The notes below the pieces were generated by a model that searched no databases, was not told the DNA's origin, and worked only from the letters and a program-made list of their open reading frames with translations. Below are positions 11,901-22,913 of a stretch of DNA of 64,000 bases, in pieces. Origin of the DNA: Populus alba. Lineage: Eukaryota; Streptophyta; Magnoliopsida; Malpighiales; Salicaceae. A program made the translations under genes and the position numbers. The first letter of the stretch is position 1. The number at the start of each line of letters is the position of its first letter. Where the stretch lies: assembly GCF_005239225.2 (NCBI RefSeq), contig NC_133302.1, positions 19,013,357 to 19,077,356 on the forward strand, read 5' to 3'.

Positions 11901-12627
11901 TTTAATATATTTTTAAATAAAAATTACTTTAAAAAATAATCATTTGATAAATTATTCACATGACTGTTTCAAAACATGTAAGAATGAGGGGATTTTGAAT
12001 TTTTTAAACTTGGGGGAATATGGTGGTGCATGGAGGAAGATGGGTTACCTCTTACCTGCCCTCGTTCTCATGCCACTTTTGAGACCTCCTTGTTGTGCCG
12101 GTAGTAACAATGGTCGTTAAGGGGTTGCATGACAAGGGTCCGGCGAGGTCATAAGCTTCCCGTCCCGGGAGAGACCAAATTGGTTGTAGGTGACTGCTTT
12201 AGAAGGACAATGAACGAAGAGGGTTGATCGTCGTCAAGATCCAACCTGAGTATATTGCAAATATCCGATTGCCTATATCAGACTCTGCCAATATTGTCAT
12301 GCGATCAATGACTCGAAATAGTCCACATGATCCAACCTTCTTGGCCACTTGATGAAAATGCGATGACAAAGTTGTTCATAAACAGTGGGTGTCATAAATA
12401 CCAGCACAGGAGCAGTCTCTGGTATGGCTGTGAAGCAGATGATGTAATCTTGACATGACTGTACATCAATGCTCGTCAACTTGCATTGATAATTTCTATA
12501 TAAAAATTAAAAAAAAAAAGTACTTGTTCCCTGTAGATGCCAAGAGGAGAAACGAGAAATCCCAGCAGCTGGTCTTTTGAAAGTTTTGCAACAGGAAGCA
12601 CCCAACAGTACACATACAATGCAGCAC
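8916..12627. other. Intergenic DNA with several AT-rich repeats
   Basis: I see no gene here. Copies of the AT-rich dispersed repeat lie at about 11041-11240 and 11765-11960. Two GC-richer islands, about 11510-11765 and 12010-12300, share the phrase ctttagaagg followed by a caatga/cagtgg block and may be fragments of one older repeat or gene. The plus-strand open frame 10752-11033 has no recognisable domain and is probably chance. Confidence 0.45.
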
Positions 12628-12729
12628 AGGACAGTCCAGAAACCAGGAGATTCTGCAAAACAGGACAGTCCAGAAACCAGGAGATTCTGCAAAACAGGAC
12701 AGTCCAGAAACCAGGAGATTCTGCAAAAC
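12628..12729. repeat. 34-bp minisatellite, three perfect copies
   Basis: Units start at 12628, 12662 and 12696. Each begins aggacagtccagaaacc and ends ttctgcaaaac. The three copies are identical, so expansion is recent. The array is open in several frames because 34 is not a multiple of 3. The resulting open frames on both strands are artefacts of the repeat and are not called genes. Confidence 0.95.
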
Positions 12730-13452
12730 AAAGAGACATCAAGAACTCAGAATCCAGTCATTCACATGCAAATCAGTGACCAAAATTCAATCTCATAATT
12801 CTTCTTGACAGCTCTGTGGCTGAGTTATTGAGAACCAAACCTAGAATTCAAAAAACAGAGAGAAAAGATTGGCATGGAGAATTCATTATATTCATTGTAA
12901 CAGTATAATTATTATCTTTGACATTATAACAAGAAATCAATGAACTTGTTACTGAGAGCAATATGTTTGTTTTCTCGTAGACTATTAGTTGAAAATGATT
13001 TGAAACTGTTTTTTTTTTTTTTATCTTTTAAATGCTTAGATATTACTCTTTAAAGTAATTTTTTTAAAAAAGGTATAATTCGTATTTGAATCTCAAGAAC
13101 ACAACAGCCTTGAACAGTGAACTTAAGACCCAAAAGGAGTTCAAAACATTTCTTGGTCATCAAGAACTCTTTTGTTTGCCTTTTGCACACAGTCTTTCCG
13201 TTTCTTGTTCTGGGGTTCAAGCAATAGCAGTTTGGGCTGTGCCTAAATCTGCCCTACTTTTTCCAGACATGTTTGGGTTGAACAAACAGAGCTTAGGATT
13301 CATGTCCGCTATAAATCGCCCCCAGCCGCCACCACGATAAAGTTCTACCACGTCCCACCACTGCTGTAATAAACTACTATAAATCTCAATAGCTTAAGAA
13401 ATTAAATAATTTAATCTTGTATGTTTTAAACGATGTAACTTTTTTTATTATT
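12730..13452. other. Intergenic DNA
   Basis: Plus-strand open frame 13086-13340 (84 codons) has no domain I can recognise and no supporting splice context. I see no other gene or element. Confidence 0.4.
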
Positions 13453-13848
13453 ATTAATATAGGTGTTTGGGTCAACTTGCGCACACTTCAATTAATCATA
13501 TAGATCTTAAAGTTAATGACTATATAAACCTTCAGTAATCATGAGAGTATCAAAGAACTATCTCAATCTAATAACTTAAGCTGTTAAATAAAATTTCAAG
13601 ATATAATTTATATTATTCTTTAACACATCATTTCAGGTGAAAGCTCTTTGAGCTTGAAACTTACACAGACACACATTATATTGTGCTTAGTTTTTATCAA
13701 ATAAATAGGAATTGTTAAATTATCTCGAACTTATGACCCTTTAGTTATTAAGGCTCTGATACTATGTCAAAGAACCATCTCACCCCAATAGTTTAAGCTA
13801 TTAGATAAGGTCTCATAATATGATTTATATTATTTTCTAATAGATGAG
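13453..13848 (+). repeat. SINE-like repeat copy 2 plus a second repeat present twice
   Basis: About 13453-13550 is a diverged copy of the repeat at 2055-2190. It is followed by two copies of another repeat, about 13547-13630 and 13762-13848. Both read tcaaagaac-atctca, then taagct-tta-ata, then atttatattatt, about 215 bp apart. A block ending in a tcgaacttgtt motif follows the second copy. These look like fragments of short retroelements, but no open frame or complete element is visible. Confidence 0.45.
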
Positions 13849-16235
13849 ACTCGAACTTGTTATTATTAGGGAGCCAACTTAAAATCTAACTAGTTGATAC
13901 CCTTAAGGTTTTAAAGGATGTATCTTTAATCTTTATGTTGTTAGACTCATTTATAGCATAGTCCTTCCATTTCATTAATTTTTTATAATGTCTTGCTTTA
14001 TATTTTTACTATTTGAAAAATACTAAAAATAAAAAGGGAGGAATATAATATAATAAGAAAATTACCTAGGAAAGAAGCGTTTTTTTGTTGGAAAAGAATT
14101 GATTGAGATGGTCAACTCTAGCTAAGAGTTTATTTAATTATTTATGTTTCTATAAGAATTAATTAATTAATTTCAATAAACTATAGGATTAAGTTATAAT
14201 TTACTCACAATGCTGCATGTTTTTTTTCTTTTTTTTTTTTTTTAAGATTGGGCGAAAAAGCTCGAGGATTCCTCAACTGTCCACCACATCTAAAGAGGGT
14301 GACTGATGATAGAAAAGAAGTTTGTTCTTTTCCTTTTGAATTTTATAGCCACGCTTTAAGATATTATTCCTTTATGAAAAGGACATAATGATTACGTAAA
14401 AGTTGGTCTCAGTATAAAGATTCTCAAAATAAATAAATAAAATAAAAGGAAGAAGAAATGACAGGAAATAACAAATAAATGTTGTGTCTTTAGCAAGGTG
14501 TTGCATGAAAAATAATTTTTTATTTAAAATATATTAAAATAATATTTTTTAGTTTTTTTTTTATTTTTAATATTAGTACATTAAAATCATCTAAAAATAT
14601 CAAAAAAATAATAATTTATTTTTTATATAAAAAACAATTTAAAAAATATGCTGCAACATAAAAAGATTTGACCTTGAAATAAAAAAATTTGATCAGTTGT
14701 ATTTACTATAATTTTAGACTTAAATTCACCATGAAATACTTGTGTTGTGTGACATAAAAACTTTGTACAGATGATTGTTGTAATTGGATTTTTTATTATT
14801 ATTATTTGAACAATAAAATTATGAAAATACTCTGAAAAAAATATAATGTGTTACATATAAGGGTATTTTTACTTTCTCAACTTTAAATACACAGTTAAAT
14901 TAATGAAATGCCCTTGAAGTAAAAAAAAAACTGTTAGCTTTGGTCAGGCGTCATTTTCATCATTATAGCTTTGGGTTATTTTTTTTTTTTTTAGGTGGGA
15001 TCACCGGTAAATTTATACTTTAATGTTAAAAAATATATAAAAAAAATGGTTGATGTTACACACATCAACGTATAGGCGTTGATTGGCGACCAAACAGCAG
15101 CTTCTAGGATGGCTTTCAATTCCTATCAGTGGCTTTTACGTGACTGGTTGACACATGTTCTAAATAAACCTTCGGCGTTGCACCCGTAACTTCTTTTTTC
15201 TTTTTCTTTTTTCTCAATTTTTATATCTATTCCTTCAATTTTTTAGAGTTACCCTCGATTTGTTTGATTCTTTTTTTTTTTTTTTTAATTTTTGGTTTTT
15301 TATAAAATTTTATTTTTTTTAATTTCATTATTTGATTTAAATTTTCTATATATTAGTTTTTTCTACTTGGCTCTTATTTTTTTATTTTTATTTTTTTTAA
15401 TTTTTTTGTGCAATCATTATTGGTTTTCAATTTTCAATTTAAACTTATAGTATATATTATTTTTTTAGTTGAGACCTTTGATTTTTTTTCTCTTTATTAA
15501 TTTTTTATTATTTTTGATTTCTCCATTCAATCAAAAAAAAAAATCACTAGCCTCTAATTTGATTTTTACGTTTATTCTTTTCATTGTTATTTTTTTTTAT
15601 TTTTTTTGTATAACTGATTTTTTTTAAATTTTATCTTTTAAAGTTTGATTTGCTAAATATTGTGTTTTCATGATTTTTTTTATATACGGTGCTTTCAATC
15701 AAATGATCCAGGTTGCAGATTTGAAAAGATAATATAGATCGACTTTTTTGTTTTGGCTTATTTTATTTTTTTGATTTTATCATTCAACAATATTTTTTTT
15801 AAAAAAATAATTTTATAATTTTTTTTAATTTATGTTTTATTTGGTTATCTTGAACTCATGGCATGGGCCATGAGTTTTAAAATTTAGTTTAGGTTGGCCT
15901 ACCTTGTATTCCCTCGGTTACATGCCTATCATAGTATCTTGGGTTGAATCGAGTTGGTTTTTTTTTTTTAGTTTTTTCTTATCCAATTTATATTTTCAAA
16001 TATTGTTTTTTAAATTCTTGAAAAATCCTTAGACTTGACACCCTCGAATAACGCATAACAGGCCCACCCCATTGGCCTAGTTGAGTCTGGCATGCACCAG
16101 ACTCAGGTTATGTCTTGACAACCTATTGGGTCTAACACGTGTCAAATCTAAACGTGTTTGGGCTTAACGTACTGTCAAGTACTAGGCTAGTAGCGTCTAC
16201 TAGACTTAATAACTTTTGGGTTTGGAGTTGACTAA
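13849..16235. other. Intergenic AT- and T-rich DNA
   Basis: No gene is visible. The AT-rich dispersed repeat occurs at about 14500-14650. About 15190-15850 is an extremely T-rich degenerate tract with loosely repeated phrases (tttttgatttt, caattt). The minus-strand open frame 16132-16335 runs into the transposable element and is not a gene. Confidence 0.5.
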
Positions 16236-17023
16236 GGGTCCGTTTGGGTATGCGGCTGCGGCTGCGTTTTAAATAAAACGCAGCGCGCAGCCGTTTGGTT
16301 AAAAAAAAAAGCATTTTACTATTCATGGGCCCCACTTAAAATCTGCGTTTCTAACGCGAGGAATGAGAAGCAGCTAATTCATGTTTTTTTTCTACTGTTC
16401 ATGTAATTACACTGTTCAATGAACAATGTAATTACATGAACAATATTTTTCGTATATAGTTGACATGAACAATGCTGGGAGTTGCACTGTTCACTCAAGA
16501 AATAGTGAACAGTGCAATTCTCTTGCACTGTTCACTGCCTGCGTTTTTTTTTTTTTTTTTTAGTTTTTTAATATATTTTTTTAAAAATTAGTTTAGAGTT
16601 AATTTTATACCTGATAATATTTTATTTAATTTTATTACATACTAAAAATATTATGAAAACTGTAGTTTTTGTTGGATGAATCTCGTATGTAATGGAATTA
16701 TAAATGGTTTCATGGAATAATAAAAATTATATTTATATAAAGTATGATTTATTTCATGATATAATAGCAATAGTTAAATCCACAATATTTAAATTAAAAA
16801 TCATAAGTACTAATATATAGTTTAAAAATTATTTTATAACCTCAATTTTAAAAATATTCTTAACCAAACACATTAAAAATTACTTTTTTTTCAACTTCAA
16901 TTTCAACCACAGTTTTAACCAAACACCAATTTTCTCAAACCAAACTCAACTAAAAGCACTTTTTATAAAACAACTTTTTTTTAAACCACAACCACAACAG
17001 CTACCACAATACCAAACACACTC
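16236..17023. mobile_element. Tourist/PIF-Harbinger-like non-autonomous element
   Basis: The left end is GGGTCCGTTTGG and the right end, reverse-complemented, is GAGTGTGTTTGG. Both sides are flanked by TAA (16233-16235 and 17024-17026). A TAA target site and G-rich ends running into GTTTGG fit the PIF/Harbinger superfamily. The interior has no transposase. It contains nested palindromes built on tgaacagtgca / tgcactgttca and tgtaattacatgaac (about 16390-16540), and a core at about 16590-16760 that also occurs, inverted, in the element at 46.8-47.7 kb. Confidence 0.75.
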
Positions 17024-17026
17024 TAA

Positions 17027-17584
17027 ATCTAGTGTGTTTTCATGATAATATGTTTGATGATGATATGTGTTAGCCAAACACATTTAAGAATATGATAAAA
17101 GTATATCCATATATGAATTTTATAAAGAATTTTTTAGAAGTACAGTAACTTTTGTTTTTAGAAGTTTTTTAAAAGTATATTTGTTTTGAAAAAATATTAA
17201 ACTAATATTTTTTTAATATTTCTGATGTGTTAATGTAAGACAAAAACCATCTAAAAAATTATTTTAATATATATTTAAAAAAACTGATGTGAAATCAAAA
17301 TAATTTTTGCTTTGAAAGGTAAAAAAAAAAAAGCATAAAAATATCTTGAATATTAAAATGAAAACATTATCGTAAAATCTATTTCTTGAATTAAACTTGA
17401 AATATTTGAGAGGCAACTTCAAAATTCAAATCAACCAATGTCGTAAAAGTAATAGCAGAGGTACTATTCTTTCAAAATGTGTTACACATAGTCACAATAC
17501 CCCATACAGGATTCAACCTTAATATAATGTATTTAGTTTATGTCCTAAAACGAACAGTTCTGTCGCACAACACACTCCTCTTCC
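17027..17584. other. Upstream region of the acidic-protein gene
   Basis: AT-rich DNA with a copy of the dispersed AT-rich repeat at about 17150-17300. The last 150 bp or so should hold the promoter and leader of the gene at 17585, but I cannot place a firm TATA box. Confidence 0.4.
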
Positions 17585-20119
17585 ATGGCCTCGTCTCCTT
17601 CTCTCCCTCAAGATCCAAACCCACACTCAAACTCTCTCTCTCAAAACCCTAGCATCCCTAACCCAGATCAAATTCAAGAAATTTTACCTGATGATGATGC
17701 CCAATTTCCCAAAACCCTTAGCTTAGAAATCCCAAACCCTAACCCACAAGAAGATGACCCAACAAACCAAAACCACGACGACTTTGAAGACCTCTCGACT
17801 TTTTCTCCCGCCACCACCGCCGCCTCCCGTCGTGGTGTTGGTGGCCGGAAAGGCAGAAAGGCTAACAAAAAACGACGCGTGCAGGTTAAAAAGTCAGAAA
17901 AAAAGCTTGAAACTTTAAGCCAATCCCTAAAACCAATCCCCTTTGTGCCCAACAAAGCCCTTGACTTTGCTTCCCATGAAACCCTTTTGAAAAAATTGGG
18001 TTTGTGGGATTTTGTGCACTTGCAATTTGATACTCTTCTTCGTGCTGATTTGCTTGCTCAATTGATTGCTGGTTATAACCCTGCGATGCGGGGTAGTTAT
18101 GTTAATGAGGTTAAAATTATGGTGAATCGGGCTGATTTAGGGCGTGCTTTGAAGTTGCCCGTGAAGAAAGATAAGGGGAATGTAGGAGATGGGGCATCTG
18201 AGGTGAAGGAGAGTGCGGAGTCAATTGGGTTTATAGAGGAGTTGGTTTCGAATTGGATTTTGTTACATGAGGATACTTGGATGATGCCGCCAGATATATT
18301 GAACTGGATTAAATTGATTAAAGAAGGGAACTTTGAGAAGTTGGATTGGGCTGGAATGGTTTGGTATATGGTGGAGAAAGAGTTGAATGCAGTGCCTAGT
18401 TTAGAGAATTGTTATTATGCCTCGCATTTGCAATGTTTGATAAAATGCCAGAGAGAGGAGTTGTTGAAGGAGGAGAGTGTTAAAATAGAGATTGATGCTA
18501 AGGAAGGCGAGGAGGAGGAGGGTTTGAAGATGGAGGAAGGTTTTAAGACGGAGGAGGTTGTGAAGATGGATGATGATGTGAAGATGGATGATGATGTGAA
18601 GATAGATGATGACTTTAGAGGTGAATCCTCTGTGTTAGAGGAACATAAAATTGAGTTAAGTCTTGGAGGGATGGATAATGCAGGGAAGGAAGAGGGTGAG
18701 AAAGAGGGAGAGGGGAAGGAGAATGTTGGTGATGAGGACGTGATGGGTTTTGAACAGAGGAAAGAGGAAGAAGATCAGGGTCAGTGGAGAAAGATCAGCA
18801 TGGATGGACATTTTCTGCAGCCGTGTAGTCTTAGTCAAGTTGGGGGAATGGAATGTGAGGAAGAGAGGAAACAGCAGGTTGAGGTGGACGGAGAGGAAGA
18901 GGGAAAGGGAGGGGAGGAAGGAGAAGAAGAGGAGGCAGAGGAGGAGGCAGGGGAGGAGGTAGAGGAGGAGGAGTTGGAGGAGGAGGAGGAGGAAGAAGAG
19001 GATGATGATGATGTTGGCTTTCATATTTCATCCAAAAGTAGTATTTTGGAGGGTGTAAGCTCTGAGAATCTTCTAGAGGCAATGGGAGCAGCTCAAGTTC
19101 CTTTTAGTTCAGGGGTCCAAATTCATGATAATGTATCATCAGGGGGGTTTCTTGTTTCTAGGGTTAATACAGAGACAATTCCTGGTGGTTCTTCACTTTT
19201 TGGTAATGTTGGCGGGAGCAAGAGGGTGATTGACCATCTTGAGAGTGATATTCCTCATCACTCACTTGGTAGTGGTAGTAAAAGGATAAGAAGTGATGGG
19301 CATTGGGATACAAAGCCGTACTCGGACTTTGATATGTTTGAGGAGGAGATGCAGCATATGATGGGAAAAGCTAGGATGATGATGGAGCAGAAGGAACAGT
19401 CATGTCAGCATATGAGTATGAATCAACAGGTGTTGTTTGATGAGTTGCAGCAGCGTGATAACTTCATTCAGCAATTGCAGAAGGCCAAGATGGAAGAGCA
19501 GCGGAAAAGCCAGTTGGAGGTTTATAGGCTTGAACGTGAACTATATATGATGGGAAATCTCTTAGAGGGCTATAGAAAGGCTTTAAAGGAGACGCACAAG
19601 GCATTTGCTGAGTACAGAGTAAAATGCCGACTACCTGAAGAACCGATTTACAAGGATACTGGGTCTGGAGGTCTTGTGTTGAGTACCACAGAATTGGAGA
19701 AGCAACGCCTGAAGCAAGAGGAAGAAGAAAGGCTAAACTGTTTATTTATTGAGAAGATGGTTAAGGAATTTGAAGTAGAGTGCATTCCTAAGTTTGAAGG
19801 ATATGAGGACACCGTTAAGTTACTGGGTGACAAGTTGCTGGTTGTTGAGAAGAAATTCAACCTCCTGAAGGAAATGTTTGGAGAGCGAAAGGCATTAGAT
19901 ATGTCGGAATGTGTTGCCACTGAGGACTGTATTCCAGCTAAAGAATCTGTTCCAGCTGACGAATCTGTTCCAGCTGACGAAGCTGACGAATCTGTTCCAG
20001 CTGACGAATCTGTTCCATCTGAAGAAACTGTTCCAGCTGAAGAATCTGTTCCAGCTGAAGAATCTGTTCCAGTTGTAGAAGGTGCTCCAATGGAAGAATG
20101 TGTTCCAACAGAAGGATGA
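17585..20119 (+). CDS. Large acidic coiled-coil protein of unknown function, intronless
   Basis: This is a single 844-codon frame. Residues 1-80 are Pro/Asn/Ser-rich and disordered. About 82-106 is a dense basic stretch (GRKGRKANKKRR) that would serve as a nuclear localisation signal. About 118-290 is the only folded-looking part, with LGLWDFVHL, RADLLAQLIA and NRADLGRALKLP. About 300-480 is dominated by Glu, Asp and Lys, with a near-continuous Glu run around 430-480. About 600-700 is predicted helical coiled coil, Met/Gln/Glu-rich. The C terminus is an 18-bp repeat coding for ESVPAD/ESVPAE variants. I do not know its function. By position next to a bZIP34/61-like gene it corresponds to the unannotated Arabidopsis proteins At3g58110/At2g42370, which is an inference. 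The strong frame, codon order and context make it a real gene. Shadow frames on the other strand come from the Glu-rich tract. Confidence 0.9.
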   Translation: MASSPSLPQDPNPHSNSLSQNPSIPNPDQIQEILPDDDAQFPKTLSLEIPNPNPQEDDPTNQNHDDFEDLSTFSPATTAASRRGVGGRKGRKANKKRRVQVKKSEKKLETLSQSLKPIPFVPNKALDFASHETLLKKLGLWDFVHLQFDTLLRADLLAQLIAGYNPAMRGSYVNEVKIMVNRADLGRALKLPVKKDKGNVGDGASEVKESAESIGFIEELVSNWILLHEDTWMMPPDILNWIKLIKEGNFEKLDWAGMVWYMVEKELNAVPSLENCYYASHLQCLIKCQREELLKEESVKIEIDAKEGEEEEGLKMEEGFKTEEVVKMDDDVKMDDDVKIDDDFRGESSVLEEHKIELSLGGMDNAGKEEGEKEGEGKENVGDEDVMGFEQRKEEEDQGQWRKISMDGHFLQPCSLSQVGGMECEEERKQQVEVDGEEEGKGGEEGEEEEAEEEAGEEVEEEELEEEEEEEEDDDDVGFHISSKSSILEGVSSENLLEAMGAAQVPFSSGVQIHDNVSSGGFLVSRVNTETIPGGSSLFGNVGGSKRVIDHLESDIPHHSLGSGSKRIRSDGHWDTKPYSDFDMFEEEMQHMMGKARMMMEQKEQSCQHMSMNQQVLFDELQQRDNFIQQLQKAKMEEQRKSQLEVYRLERELYMMGNLLEGYRKALKETHKAFAEYRVKCRLPEEPIYKDTGSGGLVLSTTELEKQRLKQEEEERLNCLFIEKMVKEFEVECIPKFEGYEDTVKLLGDKLLVVEKKFNLLKEMFGERKALDMSECVATEDCIPAKESVPADESVPADEADESVPADESVPSEETVPAEESVPAEESVPVVEGAPMEECVPTEG
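19934..20100 (+). repeat. Coding 18-bp minisatellite at the C terminus of the acidic protein
   Basis: Variants of gaatctgttccagctgac repeat about nine times in frame, giving ESVPAD, ESVPSE, ETVPAE, ESVPAE, GAPMEE and CVPTEG. One unit has an extra GACGAAGCT-type insertion (ADEADE). Because the unit is a multiple of three, copy-number change would lengthen or shorten the tail without breaking the frame. Confidence 0.85.
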
Positions 20120-22052
20120 TGGCTTGCAGGTCTGTTTTGACCTTGTTATGTTGTAGGTAAAGAAGATGTCTTATATGTAAGATAGCTGATCCAGGTTTTG
20201 ACATGTTACATATGGTAATCTAATATATGTGCTGATATATGTTATGAAAGATTTCTGTTAAGTACGTTCAGAATTGAGGCTTCATGTCACATAAGTAGCT
20301 GACCTTTTCCTTTTAACTTCAAAATGTTGTATGCGTTTGAGTAGTGCTGTGTGTTGATGCAAAAATCATCACTGATATGTTAATTTCATCCTCCGGTTAA
20401 TGCTTATCGTTCGCGATAAACAATTTACAATTGGATTAATCTTTGTGACACAATAGTAGTCTGGTGTGGGAAAATGGTCTCTTTGGGATAATTCCCCCCT
20501 CCCTAAACGTAGCTCTTCTGGTTAATTCCTCCAAGCCTTTTCTTCAGTGTAGTTTTGTTATCCATATGGTCCTTGTGGTATTGTATCTGTAAGAGCATAG
20601 CTTTTGGGGTTAGAGCCTAGAAACATAGTAACAGATAGAATGCCCCTAAGTTGTGAAGCATTGAAGTTACAGACTGAGTAAAAGAGGGGGGAAATGGTTA
20701 ATTCCTCCAAGCCTTCATCATCTGCTCTCACTGCGGGGCAGAAACAATCGGGCATTGCAAGTTTATGTCGAATTAATGGCTTTTCTTTGATTGATTTGCA
20801 AACTGATGGTAACACTGTTCATTGAGTTGTACATGCTAAGAATCCCTGATTTTGGTTCCTACTCTGCATGTAAACATGCCGTTGAAGATTCTTTGATGCT
20901 TTATCCATTATTTTTTGCACGGTGCCAAGACCTAAATCCCCTCTTTGCTAACTCATATTTATTTGTCTAGAAATCCTGTAGATTTCATTTAATGATCGAT
21001 GAGACCAAGAATTGAGAAGTTGCTAGTAATGCATTTTGGAACTTGATTTGGATCAACATAAATTTCAAGGGAAGGAATGCTTGTACCTTTCACCTTGTTA
21101 GGTGGGGTGTGGGATTTAGAAAAAAGAAACTAATACCCAGAAGAAGATTTCATCCGTGGGGATTTTTTTCTCTCCTTGTTCATATCTATGCTTTCCTAAG
21201 ACTGCTATTTCACTCCAAACTTTACAGGACTCAATCTGTAACTATTAGATAAAAAACTAAAATGCTTTGGCTGTCTACTGTGGAGCCGACATTGTTTACT
21301 CAATCTGATCTGGAATGATGTAAGGAGATAAAATATCTTGATTTATATTTATATTTTTAATTTTATTTTTAGTTATCATTGATGATTTATTTATTTATAA
21401 AAGCATATAGTTAATTTATTTAATTACATGTATGAGTTAATTTTTTGATTTACATTTAGAATTTTTTTAACTATAGAAATGCGTTAAAAAACTTATATAT
21501 AATTTATTTTGAAAAAAAATAATATTTAACTTACAGTGCAACGTGGATATGCTATAAAACAAAAAGGTCAACACAAAATAAATTTTTTTTTCATATTCGA
21601 GCTCACTAAATGTGATAATATTACTTTTATTTATTCAACAAATATTTTTTTCTATTTCTCTCTCTTTTCTCATCTATCTTATTGAATAAACATCGTATTG
21701 TACGATAAGTACAAGTTAAAAATACCATAAAATTTCTCCTATTTCACTGGAATTTTGTTCAGTTATTAGTAAAAACGCTCGCAAAGAGAGAGAAAAAAAT
21801 AATCTGTTATGAACAAATCCAATCTTCCAAGATCTAGAACGAGTAAAAGTCGGCATCTTTTATGAACCAAGCATGAGTAATGAGAAAAGAATATCAATTA
21901 CATAAAAGAATTCTAAAAAAATAAAAATCAAAATAAAAGGAATAAAAATCAAAATTAAAATTAAAATATATATTTTTAATTAGTGGATGAAATTGAAAAT
22001 AAAAATCAATTCAATAATGGGCCTAAAATAATTAAAAAATAATAACCAAAAA

Positions 22053-22101
<49 letters not shown>

Positions 22102-22667
22102 AATTGGGTCATGTCTAGCTATCATTATATTGGCTTGTCGATCTTATCATGCTATTTTTATTAATAAAACATAATATTATTTTTATAAAATACACCCTTA
22201 TTTTTAAAATATATTTTATTTAAAAATATATTAAAATAATATTTTTTTTTATTTTTAAAATCAACGCATTAAAATAATCTAACACTAAAACAAATATTAA
22301 TTTAAAATAAAAAATATAATTATTAAAAAAAAAGAAATAGAAAAGTGAGAATTGCCGCCAAGCTCCAGATGGCAATCGTGAAAATCCAAGTCTGATGGAT
22401 TGAAAAAATCAATTGTACTATTCTTATTATTTAAGTGTTCTTGCTGTGTGTATCAATGTTGATAAGTAAATCATGAGAAAATGATTCCATCTGGAAAACC
22501 GCGAGTCCTCTTGATTCTCTTTCTATCATCTTCTTTGTCGAATGGAATGTCTACAGTAGACAGTACTGTTGATCCTTTTGCCATGGGAAACAAACCTCGC
22601 AAATTCAGTTTAGGTGGTATTGTAGATCGCACAACTCGTGCCGGCCGGGGAAGAAGAGAGAGTGGCC
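20120..22667. other. 3' flank and intergenic DNA
   Basis: The first few hundred bases are the likely 3' untranslated region of the upstream gene. The remainder is AT-rich, with the dispersed repeat at about 22170-22330. Open frames 20558-20815 (minus) and 21043-21252 (plus) show no recognisable protein features. Confidence 0.45.
22048..22098. repeat. Poly(A) plus (TA)n microsatellite
   Basis: About 23 A residues are followed by about 14 TA units. The same arrangement (A tract then TA run) occurs on the minus strand at 8262-8311, so TA expansion next to A tracts is recurrent in this window. Confidence 0.9.
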
Positions 22668-22913
22668 ATGGAGATCTCCATACATTCCTTCATTGGACCA
22701 TTTCTGGTTACTATAGGAACATCCTCAATTGCTCTTTTTCTTTTTTACCTTCCTTCTATTTGCCAAATCTGGAGAGAGCACCGGCCCTTTAATAATGATG
22801 AACAAGAGCCTCAACAGGAACTAGAACTACAACGGTCATGGCGGCATGATCGCAGGTTTTATGAACAAATTCTATTTGCATCTGAAATGGAAAATCGAGG
22901 TGCCTGGCAATAA
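22668..22913 (+). CDS. Possible small single-pass membrane protein (81 residues)
   Basis: I do not recognise this protein. The ATG at 22668 sits in a favourable context (gtggccATGGag), which is why I prefer it to the upstream in-frame ATG at 22638. Residues about 8-32 form a hydrophobic segment (FLVTIGTSSIALFLFYLP), followed by a polar Glu/Gln/Arg tail ending MENRGAWQ. The plus-strand open frame 23422-23727 has a similar plan and a similar ending phrase (MENEGRRQ, beyond its stop), suggesting two diverged copies. No splice evidence or domain supports it, and chance is a real alternative. Confidence 0.3.
   Translation: MEISIHSFIGPFLVTIGTSSIALFLFYLPSICQIWREHRPFNNDEQEPQQELELQRSWRHDRRFYEQILFASEMENRGAWQ

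Noticed and set aside
12476..12798. Five overlapping frames on both strands
   Set aside because: All come from the 34-bp minisatellite being stop-free in several frames.
18656..19082. Two long minus-strand frames, one Leu-rich and one Pro-rich, opposite the acidic protein
   Set aside because: They are the antisense reading of the Glu-rich GA tract. They have no independent start context or homology.
19938..20204. Minus-strand frame with LEQILQ repeats
   Set aside because: Antisense shadow of the 18-bp coding repeat.
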